Below are positions 52,149-61,565 of a DNA stretch of 64,000 bases, one piece after another. Within the stretch, counting starts at the first letter, position 1, and each line of letters opens with the position of its first letter. The notes under the pieces were generated by a model that saw only the letters and a list, made by a program, of their open reading frames with translations, was not told the DNA's origin and searched no databases. The position numbers were made by a program, and so were the translations under genes. This stretch comes from JBBQYD01 sp942493075 (GTDB lineage Bacteria > Verrucomicrobiota > Verrucomicrobiia > Limisphaerales > UBA8199): contig OW818681.1 of NCBI GenBank assembly GCA_942493075.1, forward strand, positions 6,014,001 to 6,078,000. Reading direction: 5' to 3'.

Positions 52149-52886
52149 ATGTTTCATCACATAGGCGAAATGCTGATTTTGTTGTGGCGCACCCTGGCGG
52201 CTTTGCCGCTGGTCTGGCGCCATCGCCGTAAGGTTTTCGAACAACTATTCGAGATCGGCAATGCCAGTTTGTTCATGGTGTGCATCCTCTCGCTGTTCAT
52301 CGGCGCGGTGATCGCCCTGCAAACCGGCCCGCTGCTCGTTGAAAGCGGCCTCACGGGTGCCGTCGGCGCCGTGGTCGGCATGTCCATCTGCCGCGAATTG
52401 GCCCCTGTCATGATGTCCATCCTGATCGCCGGGCGCATCGGCTCGGCCATGGCGGCCGAAATCGGTTCCATGCGTGTTTACCAGGAAATCGATGCCCTGC
52501 GGACCATGAATATCAATCCGGTGCATTACCTGGTTTTACCTCGGATCGTCGCAATCGCTCTGGCCCTCCCGCTCCTGGTTGTTTTCTCGGTGCTCATCGG
52601 CTGGCTCGGCGGCGCACTGATCTCAGCCGCCAATGATCGTATCGCCGTTTCTTTCCTGGCTTTCTTCGGCGATCTGCGGGATGCCGTGCGGGTCACGGAC
52701 GTCATGAACGGCGTTTTTAAGAGTTTCATCTTTGCGATAATTATTGGAGTCGTCTCCTGCCAGCAGGGATTGGTGACTCGCGGCGGTCCGCGCGGAATCG
52801 GTCGCACCGTCACCAAGGCGGTAGTTAACTCCATCGTTCTGATCGTGGTTTTTGACTATATCCTCACCCGTATTCTCTTGCGCTGA
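52149..52886 (+). CDS. mlaE: MlaE-like ABC transporter permease
   Basis: The 245-residue protein is the permease of an Mla-type phospholipid transporter that moves lipids between inner and outer membranes. The conserved core E-L-A-P-V-M-M-S-I-L-I-A-G-R-I-G-S-A is at about 100-117, followed by E-I-D-A-L-R-T-M and five to six membrane helices. Start at 52149 is preferred because it fits the usual 250-260 residues; the frame is open further up. Its stop (TGA) overlaps the ATG of the next gene. Confidence 0.92.
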   Translation: MFHHIGEMLILLWRTLAALPLVWRHRRKVFEQLFEIGNASLFMVCILSLFIGAVIALQTGPLLVESGLTGAVGAVVGMSICRELAPVMMSILIAGRIGSAMAAEIGSMRVYQEIDALRTMNINPVHYLVLPRIVAIALALPLLVVFSVLIGWLGGALISAANDRIAVSFLAFFGDLRDAVRVTDVMNGVFKSFIFAIIIGVVSCQQGLVTRGGPRGIGRTVTKAVVNSIVLIVVFDYILTRILLR

Positions 52887-53644
52887 TGAATTCTCTAGCG
52901 AAAACCCCTGGGATCGGCTTGGAAGTGCGCGGGTTGCGCAAGCGCTACGGCGACCAGGAAGTGCTGTGCGGACTCGACTTCTCAGTCAAGCCCGGTGAAA
53001 TCTTCGTGATCATGGGACCGAGCGGGAGCGGCAAATCCGTACTGCTCAAGCACCTCATTGCCCTCGAAACCCCGACTGAAGGACAGATCCTCATTGACGG
53101 CTCGCCCGTGGGAGATGATGTCCTGTCCAAGTACCGCGTCGCGATGGTCTTCCAATCCGGCGGCCTGCTCAACTCGCTGAATGTAGGCGAGAATGTTGGT
53201 CTATACCTGTCTGAGCACCAACTAAACACCCCGGAGGAAATAGCCCGCATCACGGCGGAGAAGCTCGAACTCGTCGGTTTGGAAGGCACACAGGAGAAGA
53301 TGCCCTCAGATCTTTCCGGCGGCATGAAGAAGCGCGTGGCCATCGCACGGGCTTTAGTTATCGAGCCTCAGTTGTTGCTCTACGACGAACCGACCAGCGA
53401 ACTGGACCCGTTGTCCGCCGTGGTCATCACCGAGGAAATCCTGCGCCTTAACGAGCGGACAAGTGTGACCTCGATTGTGGTATCCCACGATCGTGAGCTC
53501 GCCTTTGGCATCGCCGATCGCATCGCAGTGATCGATGAGGGACGCCTGTTGGTCATCGGCACGCCCGATGAAGTGCGCCGAAGCACAATCCCCCTGGTGC
53601 AGCAATTTTTAAGCGCGGGTGTCAAACGCGCTACGCATTCCTGA
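52886..53644 (+). CDS. mlaF: MlaF-like ABC transporter ATPase
   Basis: The 252-residue ATPase drives the Mla lipid transporter. Walker A G-P-S-G-S-G-K-S-V (about 46-54), signature L-S-G-G-M-K-K-R (about 140), Walker B L-L-L-Y-D-E-P-T-S-E-L-D-P (about 160) and the switch His in V-S-H-D-R-E are present. It overlaps mlaE by one base and is followed two bases later by the MCE-domain gene. Confidence 0.93.
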   Translation: MNSLAKTPGIGLEVRGLRKRYGDQEVLCGLDFSVKPGEIFVIMGPSGSGKSVLLKHLIALETPTEGQILIDGSPVGDDVLSKYRVAMVFQSGGLLNSLNVGENVGLYLSEHQLNTPEEIARITAEKLELVGLEGTQEKMPSDLSGGMKKRVAIARALVIEPQLLLYDEPTSELDPLSAVVITEEILRLNERTSVTSIVVSHDRELAFGIADRIAVIDEGRLLVIGTPDEVRRSTIPLVQQFLSAGVKRATHS

Positions 53645-53646
53645 CT

Positions 53647-54624
53647 ATGAAAAACTCTCTTGAAACTCGGCTGGGCATCTTTGTCGTTTTGGCAATGCTG
53701 GCGGCCGTGCTGATTATCGAGACGCTCGGCGGTATGGAGCGGTTCCAGCGCGGCTACACTCTCAAAGCTCTCTTCAACACCGTCCAGGACCTCAAACGCG
53801 GTGACCGCGTGAAAATGGCGGGCGTCGATGTTGGCCGTATCGAGGAAATCATTCTCCAGGAGGAACAGAACAAAGTCCTGGTGAGCTTCAAGATGAAGAA
53901 CGCGGTGAAAGTGCGCACCGACAGCACAGCGCGCATTAGCTTCACAGGCCTCATGGGCCAGAACTTCCTCTCGCTCGATTTCGGCACCCCGCAGGCCCCG
54001 GTTGCCGGCCCGGGATCTTACCTCCCCACCGTGGAACAACCGGACATCAGCGTGGTCATGCAGAAGATCGATAGCGTGGCCAGCGGCGTCGATAACCTGA
54101 CGAAAAGTTTCACCGGCCTGAAGCTGGACACGTTGTTTGCGCCCATGATCGATACGATTAAAGCGAACCAGGAACCGATCACGGCTACCATCGCCAATCT
54201 CCGCACGATCTCCACTCAAATTGCTGAAGGCAAAGGCACCGTGGGCAAGCTCATCAATGATCCCGCTCTTTATAACAACGCCCTGACGACTGTCAGCAAC
54301 CTCGATGGCGTTGCCTTGGACATTAAACTCACCATCGCCGACGCTCGCAAAGTCGTTGACCAGGTGAATTCAGGCAAAGGCACCGTGGGCCTGCTGTTGC
54401 ACGATGAAACACTTTACCGTGAAACCACAGCCTCCATGACCAATCTCCGCGAGGTGTTTCAAAAGGTCAATAAGGGTAACGGAACCGTGGGCAAGCTCAT
54501 CAATGATCCGGACCTCTACAAAAACGCCAAGATGACCATGCAGAAGCTCGATAAAGCCACCGAGGGCCTCGAAGACCAGGGCCCGCTCAGCATCATGGGG
54601 TTGGTTGCCGGCAGTTTGTTCTAA
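53647..54624 (+). CDS. mlaD: MlaD-like MCE domain protein
   Basis: A 325-residue periplasm-facing protein with one N-terminal membrane helix (about 7-28) and an MCE domain (about 35-115: L-K-R-G-D-R-V-K-M-A-G-V-D-V-G-R-I), which forms a ring-shaped lipid channel in relatives. The C-terminal part is helical and repeats G-T-V-G-K-L-I-N-D-P three times (about 198, 245 and 280), possibly a coiled stalk. The set lacks mlaB and mlaC, as in many non-proteobacteria. The next gene is dusB after 33 bp. Confidence 0.92.
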   Translation: MKNSLETRLGIFVVLAMLAAVLIIETLGGMERFQRGYTLKALFNTVQDLKRGDRVKMAGVDVGRIEEIILQEEQNKVLVSFKMKNAVKVRTDSTARISFTGLMGQNFLSLDFGTPQAPVAGPGSYLPTVEQPDISVVMQKIDSVASGVDNLTKSFTGLKLDTLFAPMIDTIKANQEPITATIANLRTISTQIAEGKGTVGKLINDPALYNNALTTVSNLDGVALDIKLTIADARKVVDQVNSGKGTVGLLLHDETLYRETTASMTNLREVFQKVNKGNGTVGKLINDPDLYKNAKMTMQKLDKATEGLEDQGPLSIMGLVAGSLF

Positions 54625-54657
54625 GCGCCGGCCGCCGAATGCGGTATTCTTCCTCTG

Positions 54658-55758
54658 ATGCGCATTGGTTCGCTCACGCTTGGCTCCAATCTCTTTCTTT
54701 CGCCGCTGGCAGGTTACACCAACCTGCCCTTTCGGCTTACATTGCGCGAGTTAGGCGGGCTGGGTCTGGCCACTACTGATCTCGTCAATGCTCGGTCGCT
54801 TCTCGAACGGCGCGAGAAGGCCTTTAAGCTGATCGAAACCTCCCCTGCCGACCGACCGCTAGCCGTCCAACTCTTCGGCTCTGTGCCCGAAGAAATGCGG
54901 GATGCCGCCGCGCTTGTCGAATCAGTAGGCGTCGATTCTGTGGACATCAACATGGGCTGCCCGGTGCGCAAGGTCTGCCGCGTAGGTGGCGGTTCGGCAA
55001 TGATGACCGAGCTGTCGAAAACCGCCGCGCTAGTCAAAGGCATGGTCGATGCCGTGCGCATCCCGGTTACAGCCAAGATGCGCCTCGGTTGGGATGATCA
55101 GAACATTACAGCGCCGGATTTGGCGCGCGCCTTGGAAGACGTCGGTGTTGCGGCCGTTTTCGTGCATGGACGCACCCGCGAACAAGGCTTCTCGGGCACG
55201 ATCAACCTAAGGGGGATCGCCGCCGTTGTGCAGGCCGTAAAGAGCATTCCCATCATAGGTAATGGGGACGTCACCACGCCGGAATCCGCGGCCCACTTGC
55301 TGTCTGAAACAGGCTGTGCCGGCGTCAGCATCGGACGCGGCGCTTTCTACAATCCCTGGATATTCCGGCACACGCGCCAGCTCCTGGACACCGGGAAGCT
55401 GCCGCCGGAGGTCTCATTTGAGGAACGCGTGCGAGTGCTTCACCGGCATTTCGATTTGATGGTTGAAGTTTTTGGCGAAGAACACGGCTGCCGAATGTTT
55501 CGCAAGATCGCGCCCTGGTATGCGAAGCGTTTTGGGCCAGCCAATGAATTCAATAAAAAGGTCGTGCGTATTTCTTCTCGCACCGATTTCGAAGCGGTAA
55601 TCTCGGGCTACATCCAGTGGCGCGCCCAATTCCTGGATGAGAATGGGGAGTTGAAGCCCAAGTTCCGCCCCCCGCCCATGGTCGCCTCCTTCATGCAGCC
55701 AGAGCGAGCAGCCCCGGCACAAATCCACGTCCCCAAAGGCCCCGTCGAGAAATGGTAA
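54658..55758 (+). CDS. dusB: tRNA-dihydrouridine synthase
   Basis: The 366-residue flavoenzyme reduces uridines in the tRNA D-loop. It has an FMN TIM barrel with S-P-L-A-G-Y-T-N-L-P-F-R (about 15-25), the catalytic Cys in N-M-G-C-P-V (about 100), K-M-R-L-G-W (about 141), V-H-G-R-T-R-E-Q (about 170) and G-N-G-D-V (about 201). It follows the mla genes closely and may be cotranscribed. A 21-bp dispersed repeat starts eight bases after its stop. Confidence 0.92.
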   Translation: MRIGSLTLGSNLFLSPLAGYTNLPFRLTLRELGGLGLATTDLVNARSLLERREKAFKLIETSPADRPLAVQLFGSVPEEMRDAAALVESVGVDSVDINMGCPVRKVCRVGGGSAMMTELSKTAALVKGMVDAVRIPVTAKMRLGWDDQNITAPDLARALEDVGVAAVFVHGRTREQGFSGTINLRGIAAVVQAVKSIPIIGNGDVTTPESAAHLLSETGCAGVSIGRGAFYNPWIFRHTRQLLDTGKLPPEVSFEERVRVLHRHFDLMVEVFGEEHGCRMFRKIAPWYAKRFGPANEFNKKVVRISSRTDFEAVISGYIQWRAQFLDENGELKPKFRPPPMVASFMQPERAAPAQIHVPKGPVEKW

Positions 55759-55765
55759 CCCCCGG

Positions 55766-55786
55766 AGGGGTCAGTCCTATAATCTT
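55766..55786 (+). repeat. 21-bp direct repeat, copy 1 (GGGTCAGTCC family)
   Basis: AGGGGTCAGTCC followed by TATAATCTT, identical to 56562-56582. A related end is part of the inverted repeat at 61566-61687. It lies between dusB and the CBM9-like gene. Confidence 0.7.
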
Positions 55787-55894
55787 AGCGGCTATCATTG
55801 CGCGGGCCGCAAATTCAAAACTTCCCCACTCACAAGTGCGACGAAAGCACTTAAAACTTCCATGACCGCTTGGTGAAATGGTAACTAACCAGCT

Positions 55895-56578
55895 ATGCGC
55901 TACTCAATCCACCCTACGAGCACGCCGCCCGCACTTGACGCCAACTGGAATTCCACAGCCTGGCAGAATTCCGAGATCCTCACCGTCTCCAACTTTCGCC
56001 CCGAGAGCAGCGACCATCATCCGCTGGTCCAGGCGCGCCTGCTTTGTGATGGACAATCCCTTCACGGCATCTTTCACGTGCGGGACCGCTACGTGCGTTG
56101 TGTGAGGACCCGTTACTTCGATGAGGTATGGAAGGACAGTTGTGTGGAGTTCTTTGTCGAACCGGTTGCCGGAGGCGGCTACTTCAATTTCGAGTTCAAC
56201 TGCGGCGGCGCCCACCTCTGCAACTACATCACGGATCACAGGCGTGTGGACGGCGGATTCGCGCGAGCGGAGAAGCTCCCGCCAGAGATCGGAACGCTCG
56301 TAACCGTCCGCAGCACCCTGCCTGCTGTCGTTGACCCGGAGCTAACCGAACCCACTGACTGGTCACTGCAGTTCCGTATTCCATTCGACGTCTTGGAGCA
56401 TTACACCGGGAAGTTGGGCAACCCGGCTGGGCAAACGTGGCGCGGCAACTTTTTCAAGTGCGCTGAAGAGGTGTCCCATCCGCATTGGGCCTCCTGGTCG
56501 CCTGTGGATGAATTCAACTTCCATCTCCCGCGGTGCTTTGGAAGCCTGAGCTTCCCGGGCAAGGGGTCAGTCCTATAA
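55895..56578 (+). CDS. CBM9-like carbohydrate-binding protein
   Basis: A 227-residue beta-sandwich protein of the CBM9-like (DUF1083-type) group. Visible: W-K-D-S-C-V-E-F-F-V-E-P (about 80-92), F-N-F-E-F-N-C-G-G, and W-R-G-N-F-F-K-C-A-E-E near 188-198, typical ligand-pocket strands. No signal peptide is evident. Its last codons G-S-V-L-stop are encoded by the second copy of a 21-bp direct repeat that also precedes the gene, so gene and repeats form a unit. The role is probably binding of sugars, unproven. Confidence 0.8.
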   Translation: MRYSIHPTSTPPALDANWNSTAWQNSEILTVSNFRPESSDHHPLVQARLLCDGQSLHGIFHVRDRYVRCVRTRYFDEVWKDSCVEFFVEPVAGGGYFNFEFNCGGAHLCNYITDHRRVDGGFARAEKLPPEIGTLVTVRSTLPAVVDPELTEPTDWSLQFRIPFDVLEHYTGKLGNPAGQTWRGNFFKCAEEVSHPHWASWSPVDEFNFHLPRCFGSLSFPGKGSVL

Positions 56579-56582
56579 TCTT
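56562..56582 (+). repeat. 21-bp direct repeat, copy 2 (GGGTCAGTCC family)
   Basis: Identical to 55766-55786 and in the same orientation. It overlaps the 3' end of the CBM9-like gene and supplies its TAA stop. Confidence 0.7.
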
Positions 56583-56598
56583 TGCATCCTGATTTTCT

Positions 56599-57570
56599 AT
56601 GTGGCGAAACGCTCTATTTATAGCTCTGGCATTGGCGCTGACGTGCTCCGGCTGCGGGCGCAATGAACCCAAAGCACTGGATACTCTCTACGGCAACGTT
56701 GATATTCGAGAAGCGAATCTCGGGTTTCGTGTGGCTGGCCGCCTGACCACCGTTCTCAAGCAGGAGGGCGATGCCGTCCTGGCAGGTGAAATAGTGGCGC
56801 GCCTGGATCGAGAACCTTTCCAGCACGAGACGGCCGAAGCCCAGGCTCGCGTTTCAGCCGCCCAGGCACAATTGAAGCGTCTGCAGGCCGGCCCGCGCGT
56901 GGAGGAAATCGCGCAAGCACGGGCCGTTGTCAGCGAACGAAAGGTGAGCCTTGCCAACGCGAAACAGATCTTCGAGCGTCAAGCTGAGCTGCTCAAGAAC
57001 CGCACGATCTCCGAGCAGGAACGCGATGATGCCGAAGCTCGATACCAGGAAGCCGAGGCTCGTCTCAATTCGGCACGCGAACAACTCAAGCTGCTCGAAG
57101 CAGGTTACCGCGTCGAAGACATCGCGGCAGCAAAAGCGGAGTTCGAACGCGCAGAAGCTGCTTTAAAGGGCGCGACCTTGCGCCTGGCTGACACCGATCT
57201 CAAAGCACCTGAGGCCGGTATCGTTCTGACACGTGCCCAGGAGCCGGGAGCGGTTTTGCCCGTCGGAACCACTGTCCTTACGCTGTCTCTAAGCGAGCCT
57301 GTGTGGGTTCGCGCCTTTGTTGAAGAGCCAGACATGGGCCAGGTGAAACCGGGCATGCGCGTGCAAGTGTTCACTGATTCACGTCCAGGCACTCCGTATC
57401 ACGGCCAGATCGGATACATCGCCTCGCGCGCGGAGTTCACTCCCAAGACCGTTGAAACGCCTGCGCTACGCACCAGCCTTGTTTATCGCGTGCGGGTCAT
57501 TGTGGAAGATCCCGATGATCAGTTGAAGCAAGGCATGCCTGTCACCGTCCGCTTGCAGCCGGGCAAGTAG
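56599..57570 (+). CDS. HlyD/YbhG-like membrane fusion protein
   Basis: A 323-residue periplasmic adaptor of the HlyD family. A short N-terminal membrane or lipoprotein signal (T-C-S-G-C, residue 19) precedes a lipoyl half (about 30-70), a long coiled-coil hairpin (about 75-200, with two A-G-[PY]-R-V-E-[DE]-I-A repeats) and a beta-barrel (about 205-320). It links the exporter to an outer-membrane channel. It leads a four-gene operon with the ATPase and two permeases. No TolC-type gene lies in the window. Confidence 0.9.
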   Translation: MWRNALFIALALALTCSGCGRNEPKALDTLYGNVDIREANLGFRVAGRLTTVLKQEGDAVLAGEIVARLDREPFQHETAEAQARVSAAQAQLKRLQAGPRVEEIAQARAVVSERKVSLANAKQIFERQAELLKNRTISEQERDDAEARYQEAEARLNSAREQLKLLEAGYRVEDIAAAKAEFERAEAALKGATLRLADTDLKAPEAGIVLTRAQEPGAVLPVGTTVLTLSLSEPVWVRAFVEEPDMGQVKPGMRVQVFTDSRPGTPYHGQIGYIASRAEFTPKTVETPALRTSLVYRVRVIVEDPDDQLKQGMPVTVRLQPGK

Positions 57571-57572
57571 GC

Positions 57573-59303
57573 ATGTCCACCCCGGCTGTCATCGAGCTGG
57601 CGCAAGTCATCCGCACGTTTCCGCGCGCGGCGCGGCCAGCGTTGGCGGGCATCAGTGCGTCGATCAGACCTGGCATCGTTACCGGTCTGGTCGGGCCGGA
57701 TGGAGCAGGCAAGACGACCCTGATGCGTTTACTGGCCGGTCTGCTAGTAGCGGATTCGGGACGGCTCAGTGTTAGTGGACTCGACCCCGCGCATGCTGGC
57801 GATCAGTTGCGTCAGATCATCGGGTATATGCCGCAGAAGTTCGGGCTCTATGAGGACCTGACCGTTCTGGAAAACCTGCGTTTGCACGCCGATCTGCGGG
57901 GCGTTGTAGGAGCGGAGCGCGAAACAGCGTTCACCCGGTTGCTCGGATTCACAGGGCTCGAGCCTTTTGGCGATCGCCTGGCCGGCAAACTCTCCGGTGG
58001 CATGAAGCAAAAGCTAGGGCTCGCTTGTGCATTGCTGGGCCACCCACAGATTCTTCTGCTGGATGAGCCTGGTGTTGGCGTGGACCCCATTTCGCGCCGG
58101 GAGCTTTGGCGAATGGTCCGTGCGCTCAGCAGCCAGGGCATGACCGTTCTCTGGAGCACAGCTTACCTCGATGAGGCCGAGCTCTGTGAGGATGTGCTCT
58201 TGCTCAATGAAGGACAGCTCCTTTTCGCAGGCAGCCCGGATCAGATCAAAAGCAGGATGGCTGGCCGGTGCCTGCAGGTTCGGAATATCGAGGGCAGCCG
58301 TCGCGAGCTATTGACGCGCGCCCTGCGCCGACCCGAGATTCTCGATGGCGCGATCCAGGGCCACTCTGTAAGACTCGTGCTGCGCGAAGCCCAGCAACCC
58401 GTATCGGCCGCAGATCTTGAGGCAGGGGCTCGTGCCGAGATTGTCGAGGTCCCGCCGCGATTTGAGGATGCCTTCATCGATCTTGTGGGCGGCGGCCCGG
58501 GCAGCGATTCACCCCTCGCACGCCATGTTCAATTGCGTGAGGCTTCCCAAGACATCGTCGTGGAAGCCAAAGAGCTGACCCGCAAGTTCGGCTCGTTCAT
58601 CGCCGCTGATCACGTCAGTTTTGCCGTCCGCCGCGGCGAGGTATTCGGTTTGCTCGGACCAAACGGCGCTGGGAAATCGACCACCTTCCGCATGCTTTGC
58701 GGATTGCTCCGCCCCACCAGCGGCGCTGCCTTGGTGACCGGTATCGATTTGAAAACCAGCCCCGGCAGAGCGCGCCAACGGCTTGGTTACATGGCCCAGA
58801 AGTTCTCTCTTTACGGCAATCTCACCGTGCGGCAAAACCTCGAGTTCTTTTCAGGTGTGTATGGACTCACAAACTCCGCACAACGCGAGGCCATTTCTCG
58901 CATGGTCGAGGCTTTCAAGTTTGAGCCGTTACTCGCCCAAACCGCCGAGTCATTGCCGCTTGGCTTCAAGCAGCGCCTCGCCTTGGCGTGCGCTGTCATG
59001 CATGAGCCGGACATCCTGTTCCTGGACGAGCCAACCTCTGGCGTTGACCCGGTGACGCGTCGCGAGTTTTGGATGCACATCAACGGGCTGGTCGCGAAGG
59101 GCATCACGATCGTAGTAACCACTCACTTCATGGAAGAGGCTGAATACTGTGATCGGCTCGCGCTGGTTTCGCGCGGGAAAGTCATTGCCGCAGGGACACC
59201 CGATGAGTTGAAAGATCTTGCGTCCGAATCCAACGACGAGCCGGGGATGGAAGAGGCGTTCATCCGATTGGTGCAGCGCCAAACCCGGGAGGAGCCCGCG
59301 TGA
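57573..59303 (+). CDS. YbhF-like fused double ABC ATPase
   Basis: A 576-residue protein with two nucleotide-binding domains. Domain 1 (about 1-240): G-P-D-G-A-G-K-T-T (Walker A), L-S-G-G-M-K-Q-K (signature), L-L-L-D-E-P-G-V-G-V-D-P. Domain 2 (about 330-560): G-P-N-G-A-G-K-S-T, then L-P-L-G-F-K-Q-R in place of L-S-G-G-Q, and L-F-L-D-E-P-T-S-G-V-D-P. This tandem arrangement and the variant signature match YbhF. It energises export of drugs or other hydrophobic compounds with the next two genes. Confidence 0.93.
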   Translation: MSTPAVIELAQVIRTFPRAARPALAGISASIRPGIVTGLVGPDGAGKTTLMRLLAGLLVADSGRLSVSGLDPAHAGDQLRQIIGYMPQKFGLYEDLTVLENLRLHADLRGVVGAERETAFTRLLGFTGLEPFGDRLAGKLSGGMKQKLGLACALLGHPQILLLDEPGVGVDPISRRELWRMVRALSSQGMTVLWSTAYLDEAELCEDVLLLNEGQLLFAGSPDQIKSRMAGRCLQVRNIEGSRRELLTRALRRPEILDGAIQGHSVRLVLREAQQPVSAADLEAGARAEIVEVPPRFEDAFIDLVGGGPGSDSPLARHVQLREASQDIVVEAKELTRKFGSFIAADHVSFAVRRGEVFGLLGPNGAGKSTTFRMLCGLLRPTSGAALVTGIDLKTSPGRARQRLGYMAQKFSLYGNLTVRQNLEFFSGVYGLTNSAQREAISRMVEAFKFEPLLAQTAESLPLGFKQRLALACAVMHEPDILFLDEPTSGVDPVTRREFWMHINGLVAKGITIVVTTHFMEEAEYCDRLALVSRGKVIAAGTPDELKDLASESNDEPGMEEAFIRLVQRQTREEPA

Positions 59304-60430
59304 ATTTCTCGTCGCGTCTGCGCCGGCTCAAAGCGCTTTCCTATAAGGAGACGCTGCAAATCCTGCGTGACCCGAGCAGCCAGGTGATCGCTTTCCTGCT
59401 GCCGGTGGTGCTGCTGTTCATCTTCGGGTTTGGCATCAATCTCGATACGGCGCGCCTGCGCGTGGGCCTGGTGCTGGAGGACACCAGCCCCGAGGCTCGG
59501 CTGTTCGCCGCCAGCCTCACAGGGTCGCCCTACCTCGCCGTGCGCGCCACAACCGCCCGCGCTTTTATGGAACGCGAACTTGCTGCCGGACGCGTCCGAG
59601 GCTTCCTGGTTGTGCCGGGAGATTTCGCGGTGCGACTCAAGAAACCAGGGACGACATCGCCCCTGTTAATCGTTACTGATGGTTCAGAGCCTAATACCGC
59701 AAACTTCGTAGAGAGCTATTTTCGGAACGCCTGGGATCAGTGGCAGCAGCAACGTTCAGCAAGCCTTGGGTTGCGCCACGAGCCTTTGGTGAGGCTCGAA
59801 CCGCGCTTTTGGTACAATCCCGCCGCTGAGAGCCGCAATTACCTCATACCCGGATCGATCACCATCATCATGACAGTTATCGGCGCGCTTCTTACCTCGT
59901 TGGTCGTCGCGCGGGAATGGGAGCGCGGCACCATGGAAGCGCTGCTGGCCTCGCCAGTGACGAAGGGTGAGCTGCTCTTGAGCAAACTGTTGCCTTACTA
60001 CGGGCTGGGCATGATCTCGCTCATCATTTGCGTGCTCGTTGCCGTCTATCTCCTCCATGTGCCTTTCCGCGGCTCGGTTTGGGTGCTGTTTCTCGGCGGA
60101 AGTTTGTTTATGGGCAGCAGCCTCGGGCTCGGCCTGCTGCTATCCACTGCCACGCGCAACCAGTTTAACGCAGCCATGGCCGCCCTCAACGCCGGCTTCC
60201 TGCCCGCGCTGATTCTTTCAGGGTTCATTTACGAGATCAGGAGCATGCCGCTGCCGATCCGCGCCCTCACTCAGCTCGTGCCTGCGCGCTATTTCGTCAC
60301 GATGATGCAGACCCTTTTCCAGGCAGGCAACGTCTGGAGCGTACTCTGGCCTTCCATGCTTTTCATGGGATTGGCGGCAGTATTCTTCCTGGGGCTCACC
60401 GCCCTGAAAACCCGGAGGAGGTTGGAATGA
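59300..60430 (+). CDS. YbhS-like ABC-2 permease
   Basis: A 376-residue ABC-2 type permease: one N-terminal helix (about 30-50), a soluble loop, and five C-terminal helices (from about 180). The conserved R-E-W-E-R-G-T-M-E-A-L-L-A-S-P-V element (about 205-220) is present. It starts with GTG inside the stop of the ATPase gene, so the two are translationally coupled. Confidence 0.92.
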   Translation: MNFSSRLRRLKALSYKETLQILRDPSSQVIAFLLPVVLLFIFGFGINLDTARLRVGLVLEDTSPEARLFAASLTGSPYLAVRATTARAFMERELAAGRVRGFLVVPGDFAVRLKKPGTTSPLLIVTDGSEPNTANFVESYFRNAWDQWQQQRSASLGLRHEPLVRLEPRFWYNPAAESRNYLIPGSITIIMTVIGALLTSLVVAREWERGTMEALLASPVTKGELLLSKLLPYYGLGMISLIICVLVAVYLLHVPFRGSVWVLFLGGSLFMGSSLGLGLLLSTATRNQFNAAMAALNAGFLPALILSGFIYEIRSMPLPIRALTQLVPARYFVTMMQTLFQAGNVWSVLWPSMLFMGLAAVFFLGLTALKTRRRLE

Positions 60431-61527
60431 ACCGCGTGCTGGCCTTGATCCGAAAGGAACTCCAGGCGCTTTGGGGCGATCGACAGGGGCGCATCCTGAT
60501 GATCGTGCCCGTGCTCATGCAACTGATCGTTTTCTCTTTCGCCGCCACCTTGGAGGTGAAAAACAACACGCTCGGTATTTTCAACCAGGACGGGGGCCAG
60601 GCTTCAGCCGAACTCATTCAACGCCTCGCCCGCGCGAAGGCGTTCACAAAGGTCGAGTTTATCCATAGCGAAGCGGAACTGACACAGACCATCGAATCAC
60701 AACGTGCTTTGCTGGTTGTTCGGTTTGCGCCGGACTTTTCACGCCAGGTCACCGCACACCGTCCCGCTCCCATCCAGATCGTGCTCGATGGACGCCGCTC
60801 CAACAGCGGACAAGTCGCACTCGGCTACGTCCGCACCATCGTTCAGGATTGGCAAAATGAACTCGGCACCAATCCGATCGGAGCTTCTTCACCTCCCATA
60901 ACAGTCAGACACTGGTTCAACCCGAACCTCGATTACGTGCGGCACATCATACCCAGCCTTGTGGCGATCATTACTGCGATCAGCTCCTTGATTGTCACTG
61001 CTCTCTCCGTAGCGCGCGAGCGGGAACAAGGCACGTTCGACCAGTTGCTCGTGTCGCCCTTGAGCCCGGAACTGATCATGATTGGCAAAACCGTGCCTGC
61101 CTTGATCGTCGCTTCCCTTCAAGGCACCGTCATTCTCACTGCGGGTGTTTTCCTGTTCCGAATTCCGTTTGCAGGCTCATTGATGCTGCTGTACGGCAGC
61201 ATGGTTTTCTACATCCTGGCTCTGGCAGGCTTTGGGCTGTTCATTTCGTCCATTGCCTCGACCCAGCAGCAGGCGTTTTTAGGCGTGTTTAGCTTCCTAA
61301 TGCCCAGCGTATTGCTGTCGGGCTTTCCGGCGCCTGTTGAAAACATGCCGCTCTGGCTTCAGTACATAGATTGGATGAACCCGCTGCGCCATTTCATCGT
61401 CGTTGTGAAAGGTGTGTTTTTGAAAGATTCCAGTCTGGCTTTGCTCTGGCCGAGCATCTGGCCGCTGATCATCATCGCAGGCATCACACTCACCGCTGCG
61501 GGCTGGATCTTCCGCAAGACCCGCTAA
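60427..61527 (+). CDS. YbhR-like ABC-2 permease
   Basis: A 366-residue partner permease of the same ABC-2 type, with one N-terminal and five C-terminal helices and the R-E-R-E-Q-G-T-F-D-Q-L-L-V-S-P element (about 200). The start ATG overlaps the stop TGA of the preceding permease. The two permeases differ enough to form a heterodimer, as in the YbhFSR exporter. Confidence 0.92.
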   Translation: MNRVLALIRKELQALWGDRQGRILMIVPVLMQLIVFSFAATLEVKNNTLGIFNQDGGQASAELIQRLARAKAFTKVEFIHSEAELTQTIESQRALLVVRFAPDFSRQVTAHRPAPIQIVLDGRRSNSGQVALGYVRTIVQDWQNELGTNPIGASSPPITVRHWFNPNLDYVRHIIPSLVAIITAISSLIVTALSVAREREQGTFDQLLVSPLSPELIMIGKTVPALIVASLQGTVILTAGVFLFRIPFAGSLMLLYGSMVFYILALAGFGLFISSIASTQQQAFLGVFSFLMPSVLLSGFPAPVENMPLWLQYIDWMNPLRHFIVVVKGVFLKDSSLALLWPSIWPLIIIAGITLTAAGWIFRKTR

Positions 61528-61565
61528 GACACTAATACAGAGATACTTCAGCACGGCAACACAAC

